From an uncultured Rhodanobacteraceae bacterium (GTDB lineage Bacteria; Pseudomonadota; Gammaproteobacteria; Xanthomonadales; SZUA-5): 64,000 nt of DNA. Position 1 is the stretch's first letter. Each line of letters opens with the position of its first letter. The translations under genes and the position numbers were made by a program. Location: the NCBI GenBank assembly GCA_937928755.1, contig CALEZI010000038.1:5040-69039 (forward strand), read 5' to 3'. The notes below the pieces were generated by a model that saw only the letters and a list, made by a program, of their open reading frames with translations, was not told the origin of the DNA and did no database searches. Shown piece by piece: positions 35,904-44,002 of the stretch.

Positions 35904-36689
35904 TCAGCAGCGCAATCGCATCGGTTCGCGCGAGCGCTCATGCGCGGCGGGGCTGTCGAAGCCCTTGCTGCTGGAGTGGTCCCAGGCTTTGGCGATATGG
36001 ATGGCGGCGTCCGGGGTTTTGCACGCGGTGTCGCCGTGGTCGATCTGCACTTTGCCGATGCGCTGAGCGGCCGCGATGGCCGCGTCGCGCATAGTGGTAC
36101 TGCGGCAACCGATGGCGATCAGCGCCTGATTCATCGGATAACGTTGCAGGTTGTCGGCGGTGTGGATGGTGCGCTCGATCTCGCCCAGGCGATCGAGCAA
36201 CCAGGCATCCGCCACGCCGACGTCGTTCATCGCCAGCGCACCCACCGCTGACCAGCCGGCGGCGCGTTCTTCGACGCGTGTCGACACCAGCCACCGATGC
36301 GCGCACTCCAGTCCGTGTGCGCCGTCACAGGCGAGCGCAGCGACGTAACTGCCGCACATCTGGGTCGCCCTGCCGCGTGCCCAGCGATCGAGATCCGCAG
36401 GAGTCATCCGCGCCGGGTCGGCGATCTTCACCGCCAGGTTGCGTGCGTCGTAATTGCCGCTATCCCACAGCGCGAGCGCCAGTTCGTGGTCGACGCCGAT
36501 CTTTTTCCGCAGCGTCTGCAGCGTGGCGAAACTGACGCCGAACATCGGATCCCTTGCGCCATGCCGGCGCCAGGTCTTGCGCGTCTGCTCGGAGCCGGCT
36601 TGTTCCAGCGCGGCCATCGTCTCGGCCAGCGACATCCTGGGCTTTGGCGGTTTCGACGCGCGGGCGGTGGGTTTGGCGGCGGCGGGCAT
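35904..36689 (-). CDS. AlkD-like DNA alkylation repair (HEAT-like) protein
   Basis: 261 residues of short alpha-helical repeats of the DNA_alkylation/ALK family; AlkD members excise N3- and N7-alkylpurines using a cupped HEAT-repeat surface. Recognisable helices are FGVSFATLQTLRKKIGVDHE, ALALWDSGNYDARNLAVKIA and ERAAGWSAVGALAMNDVGV. The first ~20 residues are a lysine/proline tail. Whether the aspartate and aromatic residues essential for base removal are conserved cannot be decided by eye; many family members lack glycosylase activity. Monocistronic, flanked by repeats on both sides. Confidence 0.78.
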   Translation of the reverse strand: MPAAAKPTARASKPPKPRMSLAETMAALEQAGSEQTRKTWRRHGARDPMFGVSFATLQTLRKKIGVDHELALALWDSGNYDARNLAVKIADPARMTPADLDRWARGRATQMCGSYVAALACDGAHGLECAHRWLVSTRVEERAAGWSAVGALAMNDVGVADAWLLDRLGEIERTIHTADNLQRYPMNQALIAIGCRSTTMRDAAIAAAQRIGKVQIDHGDTACKTPDAAIHIAKAWDHSSSKGFDSPAAHERSREPMRLRC

Positions 36690-36764
36690 CGACGCGGCTC
36701 CTGATTGACGGTGGCCGCAGTCTATCGCTGCTGATCGACGCGCGGCAGGCCGGCCGGAGGGCTT

Positions 36765-36925
36765 GTGGGAGGGGGCTTGTTCCGCGAGCCCTTGTTACGC
36801 CGAAACCGAAGATCGCGGGATGTACCCGCTCCCACAGGCTTGCCACGATGCTGTGGGAGCGGGCTTGTCCCGCGAGCTCTTGACCCCAACAACCACCAAG
36901 CTCGCGACACGCGGTCGCTACCACA
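36765..36925. repeat. Family E element E2 (several arms)
   Basis: Four arms of the TGTGGGAGCGGGCTTGTCCC / GCGGGATGTACCCGCTCCCA type: 36765-36790, 36811-36837, 36852-36876 and a degenerate arm at about 36899-36925. They form two consecutive inverted pairs between the AlkD-like and DDAH genes, which are divergent. Confidence 0.82.
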
Positions 36926-36982
36926 GGCAAGTCGCGCCGCAGAATGCGATCCTGCTTCCACTCAACTTCGCGAGACAGAACC

Positions 36983-37750
36983 ATGCCGATCGCCATCGTT
37001 CGCGAACTCAGCGCCAGCATGGGCAACTGCGAGCTGTCGTTTGTCGATCGCGCCGAAATCGACATGGACCTGGCGCGCCGCCAGCACGCGGCCTACCAGC
37101 AGGCATTGGTGGATTCCGGCTGCCGGGTGATCGTGCTGCCGGCCGAAGATGCGATGCCGGATGCGGTGTTCGTCGAAGACGTGGCGATTGTGCTCGACGA
37201 GGTGGCGATCATGACGCGACCGGGCGCCGAATCGAGGCGCGGCGAGGGCAGGGCGGTGGCGGCGGCGCTGTCGGCGCACCGACCGCTGCGGGCCATCGAA
37301 GCCCCCGGCACGCTCGACGGCGGCGATGTGATGCGTGTCGGCCGAACGCTTTACGTCGGGCAGTCGGCGCGGTCGAATGCTGCCGCAGTGGCGCAACTGC
37401 GGGAGTTCATTGCAGCGTTTGGATACACCGTCGAGTCGGTGCCGATTCGCGACTGCCTGCACCTGAAGTCGGCGGTGACGGCGGTCGCCGACCACAGTTT
37501 GCTGGTCAATCCGGATTGGGTCGACGTCAACGCATTCAGCGGATTTCGCCTGATCGAGATCGACCCGCAGGAGCCGCACGCCGCCAATGCGCTGCGCATC
37601 GGTGATTCGCTGATCTATCCCTCATGCTTTCCGCGAACGCAAGCGCGCTTGCAGGCTGCAGGCATCAAGGTCGACGCGCTGGACGTTTCCGAGTTGCAGA
37701 AGGCCGAGGGTGCGGTGACCTGTTGCAGTCTGGTGTTTGCGGGACCTTGA
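36983..37750 (+). CDS. Dimethylarginine dimethylaminohydrolase family protein
   Basis: Hydrolyses N-omega-methylated arginines to citrulline and methylamines. 255 residues, the length of bacterial DDAH. Substrate and catalytic landmarks: DAVFVEDVAIV, the PGTLDGGDVMRVG loop, catalytic His160 in DCLHLKSAVT, and the C-terminal nucleophile in AVTCCSLVF (Cys247/Cys248; the position is close to Cys249 of the Pseudomonas enzyme). No arginine deiminase partner or transporter is adjacent. The ATG at 36983 is the start that matches the family N-terminus. Confidence 0.87.
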   Translation: MPIAIVRELSASMGNCELSFVDRAEIDMDLARRQHAAYQQALVDSGCRVIVLPAEDAMPDAVFVEDVAIVLDEVAIMTRPGAESRRGEGRAVAAALSAHRPLRAIEAPGTLDGGDVMRVGRTLYVGQSARSNAAAVAQLREFIAAFGYTVESVPIRDCLHLKSAVTAVADHSLLVNPDWVDVNAFSGFRLIEIDPQEPHAANALRIGDSLIYPSCFPRTQARLQAAGIKVDALDVSELQKAEGAVTCCSLVFAGP

Positions 37751-37806
37751 TGTCGGAGCCACCATCTGTCGCGAGTTCCGGCACCTGAAAGTCGCGCGAC
37801 ACCCAC
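37751..37806. repeat. Degenerate family E arms (E3)
   Basis: GTCGGAGCCACCATCTGTCG followed by CGAGTTCC and an inverted GTCGCGCGACACCCAC arm read as a decayed copy of the GTGGGAGCGAC...GTCGCGAG unit. It lies between convergent genes. Confidence 0.5.
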
Positions 37807-37818
37807 CCCGGGTGGAGC

Positions 37819-38841
37819 CTACCGCCGCACAAACCGGTAATGCCCCACCAGCCACTGCTCGCCGCCGGCGTAGCCGAACAGCTCGGCGCAAGCGAGGTAG
37901 AACATGCGCCAGCGTTGCAGCCAGATCGCCGCCTGGTCGGCGCCGTAGGTGGCGCGGAACAGGTCGAGGATCTCGGTGCGATGGGCATCGGTGTTCTGCA
38001 GCCAGTGTTCGCTGGTCTGCTGGTAGTGGCGACCGTTGACGCGCCACTGCTGTTCCAGGCGCAGATCGTTCTGGAAATAGAGCAGCGTGTCGGCCGCCGG
38101 CATCAGGCCGCCGGTGAAGAAATAGCGACCCATCCAGTTGTCCTCGCCTTCGACTTCGAACGGGTACATGACTTCGCGGTGCACGAAGATGTGCACGAAC
38201 AGCTTGCCGCCGGGTTTCAACCATGAAGCGATGCGTGCGAGCAGGATTTCATAGTTGCGCATGTGTTCGAACATCTCGATCGACACGCAACGGTCGAAGG
38301 TGTTCGGGTCGAGTTTCAGTTGGTTGACGTCGCAAGTGATGATCTCGACGTTGCGCAGGTCCCGCTCGCGGCAACGCGCTTCGATGAACTCGCGCTGCGG
38401 CGCCGAATTGGACACCGCAGTGATGCGTGCATTCGGAAATTTCTCCGCCATCCACAGCGTCAGCGAACCCCAGCCGCAGCCCAGTTCGAGAATGCGCTGG
38501 CCATCGGCGAGTTCCGCGCGCTGGTTGTACAGCGTCAACATCGCCTCCTCGGCGACATCCAGTGTTTCGCGGCCGGTTTCGTAGTAACAACTGGAGTACT
38601 TCAGGCGTTTGCCGAGGCAGCGCAGAAAAAACGGCGGCGGCAGCTCGTAATGCTGCTCGTTGGCCGCTTTGGTCTCGATGGCGATCGGACTGCAACGCAG
38701 TTCATCGATGCGTCCACGAAAGCGTGCATACCAGTCGCCGGCGTATTCCTCGCGCAGGCGCTGCGCGTTCAGTCGGCGGATGCCGAAACGGGTCAGGGCG
38801 TCGGGAATCAGGCCGCGTTCGCAGAGGGAGATGAGGGACAT
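37819..38841 (-). CDS. CFA / coclaurine N-methyltransferase-like SAM methyltransferase
   Basis: 340 residues of the cyclopropane-fatty-acid-synthase superfamily, nearest in style to plant coclaurine N-methyltransferase-like proteins found in bacteria. LKYSSCYYETGRETLDVAEE precedes motif I ILELGCGWGSLTLWMAEKFP; then ITAVSNSAPQREFIEARCRE, SIEMFEHMRNYEILLARIAS and GRYFFTGGLMPAADTLLYF. The ATG at 38841 (MSLISLCERGLIPDAL) is the natural start; further upstream the frame runs through polypurine repeat C3. It is the last gene of the lipid-modification cluster and the second methyltransferase in it. Its acceptor is unknown; a lipid or amine is likely. Confidence 0.82.
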   Translation of the reverse strand: MSLISLCERGLIPDALTRFGIRRLNAQRLREEYAGDWYARFRGRIDELRCSPIAIETKAANEQHYELPPPFFLRCLGKRLKYSSCYYETGRETLDVAEEAMLTLYNQRAELADGQRILELGCGWGSLTLWMAEKFPNARITAVSNSAPQREFIEARCRERDLRNVEIITCDVNQLKLDPNTFDRCVSIEMFEHMRNYEILLARIASWLKPGGKLFVHIFVHREVMYPFEVEGEDNWMGRYFFTGGLMPAADTLLYFQNDLRLEQQWRVNGRHYQQTSEHWLQNTDAHRTEILDLFRATYGADQAAIWLQRWRMFYLACAELFGYAGGEQWLVGHYRFVRR

Positions 38842-38849
38842 GGGGATGA

Positions 38850-38958
38850 GAGCAGGAAAAAGGAAAAGGGGAAAAGGAAAATGGAAAAGCGGAGTGCGGT
38901 CAGGGTGGGGCTTGTGGCTCTCCCTTTTTCCTTTTTCCTTTTTCCTTTTCCCCGCTTC
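38850..38958. repeat. Family C element C3, overlapping the end of the DUF1295 gene
   Basis: GGAAAAAGGAAAAGGGGAAA-type arm (38850-38890) faces CCCTTTTTCCTTTTTCCTTT-type arm (38922-38958) with a ~35-bp spacer. The right arm lies inside the DUF1295 reading frame and encodes its last residues. Confidence 0.82.
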
Positions 38959-39730
38959 TGGGGGGCCACGGCACCAGCACACTGGTCGTCCGCTGATACT
39001 CGCGATAATCGTCGCCGCGCGAGCGCAGGGATTGGGCTTCGACGAAGGGGATGCCGCTGACCCAGCACAAAGAGACCAGCATCAGCGCGGGGCCGATCAG
39101 CGCCAGCCACGCGTGCGGCGCACCGATCGCCAGCAGCAGGTAAGCGAACCAGTGCAGCCATTCGAAGAAGTAGTTCGGATGCCGCGAATAGCGCCACAGA
39201 CCGGCTCTGCAGGTCTTGCCGCGGTTGCGCGGGTCGGCGCGGAATTGGGCCAGTTGCAGGTCGGCGATCGATTCGCCGCTGAGACTGAAGATCCAGATCA
39301 GCACGCCGAGCACGGTCCACAGGGTCACGCTTTCGGTCGGATTTCCAGCGGCCACGAGGAAGGGCAGCGAGAACAGAGCCACCGCCAGCGCCTGCGCCTG
39401 GAAGAAGGCGAAGAACTTGCCCTGATGTCCGCCCCAGTGTTCGCGCAGATGGGCATAGCGGCCGTCTTCGCGTTCGTTCAAAACCCGATGCAGCAGATGC
39501 AGTGCCAGGCGGAAGCCCCAGGCCGCCGCGAGCACGGCAACGATCACGCGCGACAGCAGTGCACCGTCGGCGATCAGGCCGTAATACAAAGCTGCGGTTC
39601 CGAGCAACGCCGCCCAGGCGACATCGACGAAGCCGGCATTGCGCGTGCGCTTCTGGATCCACCAGACCGCCGCCATGACCAATGCGGCGACCAGCCATAC
39701 CTGCAACAGGGGCGCGAGCAGAGTCGGCAT
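38900..39730 (-). CDS. DUF1295 membrane protein (steroid 5-alpha-reductase-like fold)
   Basis: 276-residue integral-membrane protein of the DUF1295 family, related to steroid/isoprenoid reductases and methyltransferases. About seven hydrophobic segments and the family C-terminal signature GLWRYSRHPNYFFEWLHWFA (about 178-197), followed by WVSGIPFVEAQSLRSRGDDY. It is a regular neighbour of CFA-type methyltransferases. The normal fold appears to end near VLVPWPP; the final ~18 residues (EKEKGKRKKGEPQAPP) are encoded by repeat C3. It starts one base before the DUF2878 stop. Confidence 0.85.
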   Translation of the reverse strand: MPTLLAPLLQVWLVAALVMAAVWWIQKRTRNAGFVDVAWAALLGTAALYYGLIADGALLSRVIVAVLAAAWGFRLALHLLHRVLNEREDGRYAHLREHWGGHQGKFFAFFQAQALAVALFSLPFLVAAGNPTESVTLWTVLGVLIWIFSLSGESIADLQLAQFRADPRNRGKTCRAGLWRYSRHPNYFFEWLHWFAYLLLAIGAPHAWLALIGPALMLVSLCWVSGIPFVEAQSLRSRGDDYREYQRTTSVLVPWPPRSGEKEKGKRKKGEPQAPP

Positions 39731-39731
39731 G

Positions 39732-40274
39732 TCAATGCAGCGGACGCACTTCTGGATCGAACCGCGGCAGCCAGTCGGTTGCCAGTTTCAGCAACAGCGG
39801 CGTGATCACGGCCCACACCAGGCCTATGACGGCATAGGTCAGCCACGGCTCGCCGAGAATCTCGGCGGCGTCGAACTTGTGCGCGGCGACGAAGTAGGCC
39901 AGGGGACCACCGATCAGTCCGAACACTGCGGCCAGGCCGAGATGCTGCTTGAAGAAGCGCATCGAATGGTTGAGCGTCAGCGCGAAACTCATCCACATGC
40001 CGAGGATCCAGATCGGAGCCAGGTCCATGAACGGCACTGGCTCGGCGTAGCGCAGCAGGCCGAGTTGCACGTAGGCGGTATCGATGAGCAGTCCGATCAG
40101 GCAGGCGGCGCACATCAGCGCAAAATCGGTACGCGGCCACGGCGTCAGCTTGAAGGTCACCGCCGCCAGCACCAGCAGCGACAGCGGCCCTGCCCACCAG
40201 TAACCGTTGCCGGCGCCGGCCACGGTGATCACCCAGCCGATCTGGAACAACACCAGGTTCAGGAGCATGTTCAT
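39732..40274 (-). CDS. DUF2878 membrane protein
   Basis: 180 residues, four or five hydrophobic helices (NMLLNLVLFQIGWVITVAGA, ALMCAACLIGLLIDTAYVQL, LAPIWILGMWMSFALTLNHS). The WxLGMWxxFALTLNHSM region is characteristic of the family. Function unknown; it is nearly always found with a CFA-type synthase, a DUF1365 protein and an amine-oxidase-like flavoprotein. The ATG at 40274 lies 5 bp after the Cfa stop, and the protein abuts the DUF1295 gene, indicating one transcript. Confidence 0.82.
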   Translation of the reverse strand: MNMLLNLVLFQIGWVITVAGAGNGYWWAGPLSLLVLAAVTFKLTPWPRTDFALMCAACLIGLLIDTAYVQLGLLRYAEPVPFMDLAPIWILGMWMSFALTLNHSMRFFKQHLGLAAVFGLIGGPLAYFVAAHKFDAAEILGEPWLTYAVIGLVWAVITPLLLKLATDWLPRFDPEVRPLH

Positions 40275-40279
40275 GCGCG

Positions 40280-41569
40280 TCAGAGGCTTGGATTCAGGTC
40301 GGGCAGGAACTGCACGCGCCGGTTGCCCGGTTTGGCCAGCAGGAGGTGCACGTCGCCGATCGAACGCTCGAGAAAGCCGCCCTCGCAATAGCAGAAGTAG
40401 TAGTTCCACATGCGGATGAAGGCTTCCGAATAGCCCAGTTGGCGCGCCTGCGGCAGGGCCGCCAGGAAGCGCTCGCGCCAGGCGCGCAGGGTCAGCGCAT
40501 AACTTGGACCGATGTCCTCGAGATGGGTCAGCCGCAGGTCGCTGCTGCGGGCGACGGCGCGGAGCATCGCCGCATTCGACGGAATGAAGCTGCCCGGAAA
40601 GATGTAGCGCTTGATGAAATCGATGTCGGTCAGCGCGCGCTCGTAGCGATGATCCTCGATGGTGATCGCCTGGATCAGCGCCGCGCCGTGGTCTTCGAGC
40701 AGGTCGCCGACCTTGGCGAAATAGGTGTCGAGATACTGGTGGCCGATGGCTTCGATCATCTCGATCGACACCAGCTTGTCATAGCGGCCCTTGAGATCGC
40801 GGTAATCCTCGAGCAGCAAGGTCACCCGATCGGACAGGCCAGCCCGCGCGACGCGCTCTTTCGCCAGTTCGTACTGCTCGCGCGAGATCGTCGTGGTGGT
40901 CACATGTACGCCATGGTGCTGCGCGGCGTACAGCGCGAAACCACCCCAGCCGGTGCCGATTTCGACGATGCGCTCGCCGGCCTTGAGGTCGAGCTTGGCG
41001 CAGATGCGCGCCAACCTGCGCTGTTGCGCGACCTCCAGCGATTCGCTTGGGTCGACGTAGATCGCGCACGAGTACATCAGCGACGGATCGAGAAACAGCT
41101 CGAAGAACTGATTGCCGAGATCGTAATGCGCGGCGATGTTGCGCCGGCTGCCGTCTTTGGTATTGCGCCGGCGGCTGTGCCACAGGCGCAACAGCGAGGT
41201 CGCCATTTTCGCCAGGCCGCCCTCCATGCCGTCGAGCACATCGCGATTGCGCACCATGATGCGGATCAGCGAGGTCAGGTCGTCGCACTCCCAGGCGCCG
41301 TCCATGTACGCCTCGGCGCTGCCGACACTGCCGCCAAGCGCCATCTGCCGGTAGACATCGACATCGCCCACACGTACGCAGGCGCGTAGCGGCTCATCCG
41401 CGCTGACGCAGCCGAAGTCATAGCGCTCGTTGCCATCGACCAGAATCAGGTGGCCATGGGTGAGTCGCGTCAGCTGCCCCAGCAGGCGCCGCTTGAAGAA
41501 CGGGCCGGTGATGTCGGCCAATGTCGTCGCAGCGGGGGCACAACCAGCGTCGAAAGTGTTCTCGGTCAT
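40280..41569 (-). CDS. cfa: Cyclopropane-fatty-acyl-phospholipid synthase family methyltransferase
   Basis: Transfers a methylene or methyl group from SAM to double bonds of membrane acyl chains. 429 residues with an N-terminal lipid-binding domain (to about 130) and a catalytic domain: HYDLGNQFFELFLDPSLMYS plus the conserved Cys in YSCAIYV, motif I VEIGTGWGGFALYAA, KLVSIEMIEAIGHQYLDTYF and RYIFPGSFIPSNAAM. These include the residues that in E. coli Cfa bind the catalytic bicarbonate. In this genomic setting the product may be a methylated or furan-type precursor rather than a cyclopropane. Confidence 0.88.
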   Translation of the reverse strand: MTENTFDAGCAPAATTLADITGPFFKRRLLGQLTRLTHGHLILVDGNERYDFGCVSADEPLRACVRVGDVDVYRQMALGGSVGSAEAYMDGAWECDDLTSLIRIMVRNRDVLDGMEGGLAKMATSLLRLWHSRRRNTKDGSRRNIAAHYDLGNQFFELFLDPSLMYSCAIYVDPSESLEVAQQRRLARICAKLDLKAGERIVEIGTGWGGFALYAAQHHGVHVTTTTISREQYELAKERVARAGLSDRVTLLLEDYRDLKGRYDKLVSIEMIEAIGHQYLDTYFAKVGDLLEDHGAALIQAITIEDHRYERALTDIDFIKRYIFPGSFIPSNAAMLRAVARSSDLRLTHLEDIGPSYALTLRAWRERFLAALPQARQLGYSEAFIRMWNYYFCYCEGGFLERSIGDVHLLLAKPGNRRVQFLPDLNPSL

Positions 41570-41579
41570 CGGCAGGTCT

Positions 41580-42353
41580 TCAGGGTAATCGCGGGTGAGC
41601 GTGGAAGGGATTGCGTTTGAGGCGGATGAGCAGCGCGTTCCAGTAAATTTTCCAGGCCACTTGCGCGGTCAGTGCCGGATATTCAATCAGAAACTTCGTG
41701 AGCGCCGCGCCATCGAGTTGCCTGCGTTGCATGACGAGCGTGGCGTCGAAGATCGAAGCTTGCGCATCGCTGACGTCCATGTGCACGCGCAGCTGTTCGC
41801 CGGGCACCTCGAAGCGCCAGTCGTAGTGCAATCCCATCGGCAGGAACGGCGACACGTGGAAGATCTTGTCGAAACGCCACGCAAACACGCGTCGGCCGGT
41901 GCCATGCCGGCTGGCGCCGGCTGCCGGCAACACGTACGCATGGCGCTCGCCCCACGGCGTGTTGGTGATCTCGGCGACGATTGCGTTCAGCGTGCAACCG
42001 TCGGCATCGAAGCAGTAGTAGAAGCTGACCGGGTTCATGACATAGCCGAAATAGCGCCAATGGGCGAGCAGGCGCACCGGGCCGGCTGGGCGTGAGCCGG
42101 TAACGCCCTCGACGGCAGTCAGGATGGCTTCCTTCAGCGGCACCGCCGGATCGCCAAAATAGTCGCGGCGATGGAAAGCGGCGACATTGCGGCGGTCCAG
42201 CGACCACAGCCAGCGCCCTTCGAGCAGCGTCGGCAGCTCATCGAGGTCGACATACAGCTGCGCCATGCGATAGCGGAACCCGTGCGCATGCGGGCGTGCG
42301 CGTCGATGGCGGATATGGCCGACGTAGAGGGCGCTAGCGGGCATGGTGGGCAA
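41580..42353 (-). CDS. DUF1365 family protein
   Basis: 257 residues. The family signature segments are LYVGHIRHRRARPHAHGFRY at the N-terminus, LLAHWRYFGYVMNPVSFYYC (about 92-111), EITNTPWGERHAYVL and FLPMGLHYDWRFEVPG. Function is not established; it is an obligate-looking companion of the FAD amine-oxidase-like protein and Cfa. Ten bases separate it from cfa, so they share a transcript. Element F1 lies between it and the upstream flavoprotein gene. Confidence 0.85.
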   Translation of the reverse strand: MPTMPASALYVGHIRHRRARPHAHGFRYRMAQLYVDLDELPTLLEGRWLWSLDRRNVAAFHRRDYFGDPAVPLKEAILTAVEGVTGSRPAGPVRLLAHWRYFGYVMNPVSFYYCFDADGCTLNAIVAEITNTPWGERHAYVLPAAGASRHGTGRRVFAWRFDKIFHVSPFLPMGLHYDWRFEVPGEQLRVHMDVSDAQASIFDATLVMQRRQLDGAALTKFLIEYPALTAQVAWKIYWNALLIRLKRNPFHAHPRLP

Positions 42354-42378
42354 CGGGGGAGGCGTCAGCCGTTGTTTC

Positions 42379-42452
42379 GTAGGTCACGTTGCCCGCAGGG
42401 CTACGTGACATCGGTCCGCCTGTCACGTAGCCCTTAGGGCAACGTGACCTAC
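42379..42452. repeat. Family F element F1
   Basis: CGTAGGTCACGTTGCCCGCA... (42379-42411) and its inverted complement ...GGGCAACGTGACCTACG (42420-42452), with about 8 bp between. Each arm also contains the inner pair GTCACGT/ACGTGAC. Second copy at 58739-58816. Confidence 0.88.
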
Positions 42453-42479
42453 GTCCGACTGTGCTTGCCTCGTCCACCC

Positions 42480-43739
42480 TCAAACCCACCCACAGCCGAG
42501 CGCTTCGGCCACGCGCACGCCACTGCGCAGACCGTCCTCGTGGAATCCCCAGCCCCACCAGGCGCCGCAGTACCAGCTGCGGTTGACGCCATTGATCTCG
42601 CTCCAGCGCGCCTGCGCGGCGACCGATTCGTGGGTGTAGATCGGATGCGCGTAATCCATGCGCGCGAGGATCTTTGTCGGGTCGATGCGCTGGGTCGCGT
42701 TGAGCGTGACCACGAACGGGGTCGACGTACTCAGGCCCTGCAGCAGGTTCATCGAATAGCTGACGGTGCACGCCGGCGCGGCCGGCTGCTTCGGGTCCGG
42801 CGCCAGGCGCAGCGCATTCCAGGCCGCCCACGCCTGACGTCGGCGCGGCAGCAGGCTGGCATCGGTGTGCAGCACGGTGTCGTTGCGCTGGAAACGCACC
42901 GCGCCGAGCACTTCGCGTTCGGCTTGGGTCGGCTCGCCGATCAAGGCCAGCGCCTGATCGCTGTGGCAGGCGAACACCACCTGGTCGAACAGCGAGACGT
43001 CGCCGTCGGCCTGCACGCGCACGCCATTTTCGCTGCGATCGACGCGCCGCACTGGCGCGCCGCGCCGGAACTGCGCGCGGGTCGCCGGCACCAGTTTGTC
43101 CAGATAGCGCGACGAACCACCCTTGACCACGCGCCACGGCGGACGCGTTCCCGGATCGAGCATCTGGTGATTGGCCATGAACTGCACCAGATACTTCGCC
43201 GGGAAGTCCATCACCGTTGCGGTCGGCGACGACCACAGCGCCGAGGCCATCGGCAGCAGGTGATCGGCAATGAACATTTCGCCGTAGCCACCGGCATACA
43301 AATACTCGCCAAGCGCCGGTCCCGGGCCGGGGTCGGCCAACAGCGCCGGCGCTTCGCGATAGAAGCGCAGGATTTCGCGCACCATGCGCCAGAACGCCGG
43401 GCGCAGCAGGTTGCGGCGCTGGCAGAACAGCTGATTCGGGCTGGTGGCGTTGTATTCGAGCCCCGAAATCTCGTTCTTGACCGCGAAACTCATGATCGTC
43501 GGCTGCGACTCGACATCGAGTTCGCGGAACAACTTCGTCAGCAGCGGGTAGTGGTTCGGGTTGTAGACGATGAAGCCGGTGTCGATCTGGTGCTGCTCGC
43601 CGGCGATCTCGATCAGGTGCGTGTGCGTATGGCCGCCCAGACGCGGTTGCGCCTCGTAGACCACTACCTCGTGCTGGCGACCGAGCAGGTAAGCCGCACC
43701 CAGTCCGGCGATGCCGGCGCCGACGATGGCGATACGCAT
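42480..43739 (-). CDS. FAD-dependent amine-oxidase-like oxidoreductase
   Basis: 419 residues with an N-terminal dinucleotide fold MRIAIVGAGIAGLGAAYLLG and GG-motif VYEAQPRLGGHTHT, HQIDTGFIVYNPNHYPLL, and C-terminal WYCGAWWGWGFHEDGLRSG closing the FAD site. This is the flavoprotein that regularly accompanies DUF1365 and Cfa. Related genes in Rhodobacter lipid loci have been tied to oxidation of methylated acyl chains on the way to furan fatty acids (recalled, not checked). The ATG at 43739 begins exactly at the FAD fold. Confidence 0.87.
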   Translation of the reverse strand: MRIAIVGAGIAGLGAAYLLGRQHEVVVYEAQPRLGGHTHTHLIEIAGEQHQIDTGFIVYNPNHYPLLTKLFRELDVESQPTIMSFAVKNEISGLEYNATSPNQLFCQRRNLLRPAFWRMVREILRFYREAPALLADPGPGPALGEYLYAGGYGEMFIADHLLPMASALWSSPTATVMDFPAKYLVQFMANHQMLDPGTRPPWRVVKGGSSRYLDKLVPATRAQFRRGAPVRRVDRSENGVRVQADGDVSLFDQVVFACHSDQALALIGEPTQAEREVLGAVRFQRNDTVLHTDASLLPRRRQAWAAWNALRLAPDPKQPAAPACTVSYSMNLLQGLSTSTPFVVTLNATQRIDPTKILARMDYAHPIYTHESVAAQARWSEINGVNRSWYCGAWWGWGFHEDGLRSGVRVAEALGCGWV

Positions 43740-43742
43740 GAC

Positions 43743-43994
43743 TAGCCCGGATACTTCATGAGGGCACGCGGATGATCGCGAAGGGCTTTGCGCCGGGATC
43801 GAGACGCGAGGAGGAGGAATGGTTGTTCCATTGCGACGACGAGCAACGAAGAGACCGGCGCAAAGAACGAGCGAGGGCCGCGTGAGCGACGAAATGGCAG
43901 CGGACACTCCGTTTTTCCGGTGCATCTCCGGAATTCCGCGTCACAGCAATGACATCGAGCCATTTCGTCGCGACCTCATGAAATATTCGGGCTA
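43743..43994. mobile_element. IS5-type MITE G2 (252 bp)
   Basis: Terminal inverted repeats TAGCCCGGATACTTCATGAG (43743-43762) and, as complement, TAGCCCGAATATTTCATGAG (43975-43994) agree at 18 of 20. The ends abut CTAG on the left and CTAA on the right, fitting CTAR. No transposase frame. The interior shares GAGGAGGA and CGACGACGAGCAACGA with MITE G1. It sits two bases after the start codon of the flavoprotein gene, in its upstream region, and separates it from the desaturase gene. Confidence 0.8.
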
Positions 43995-44002
43995 AGAAAA
44001 CC

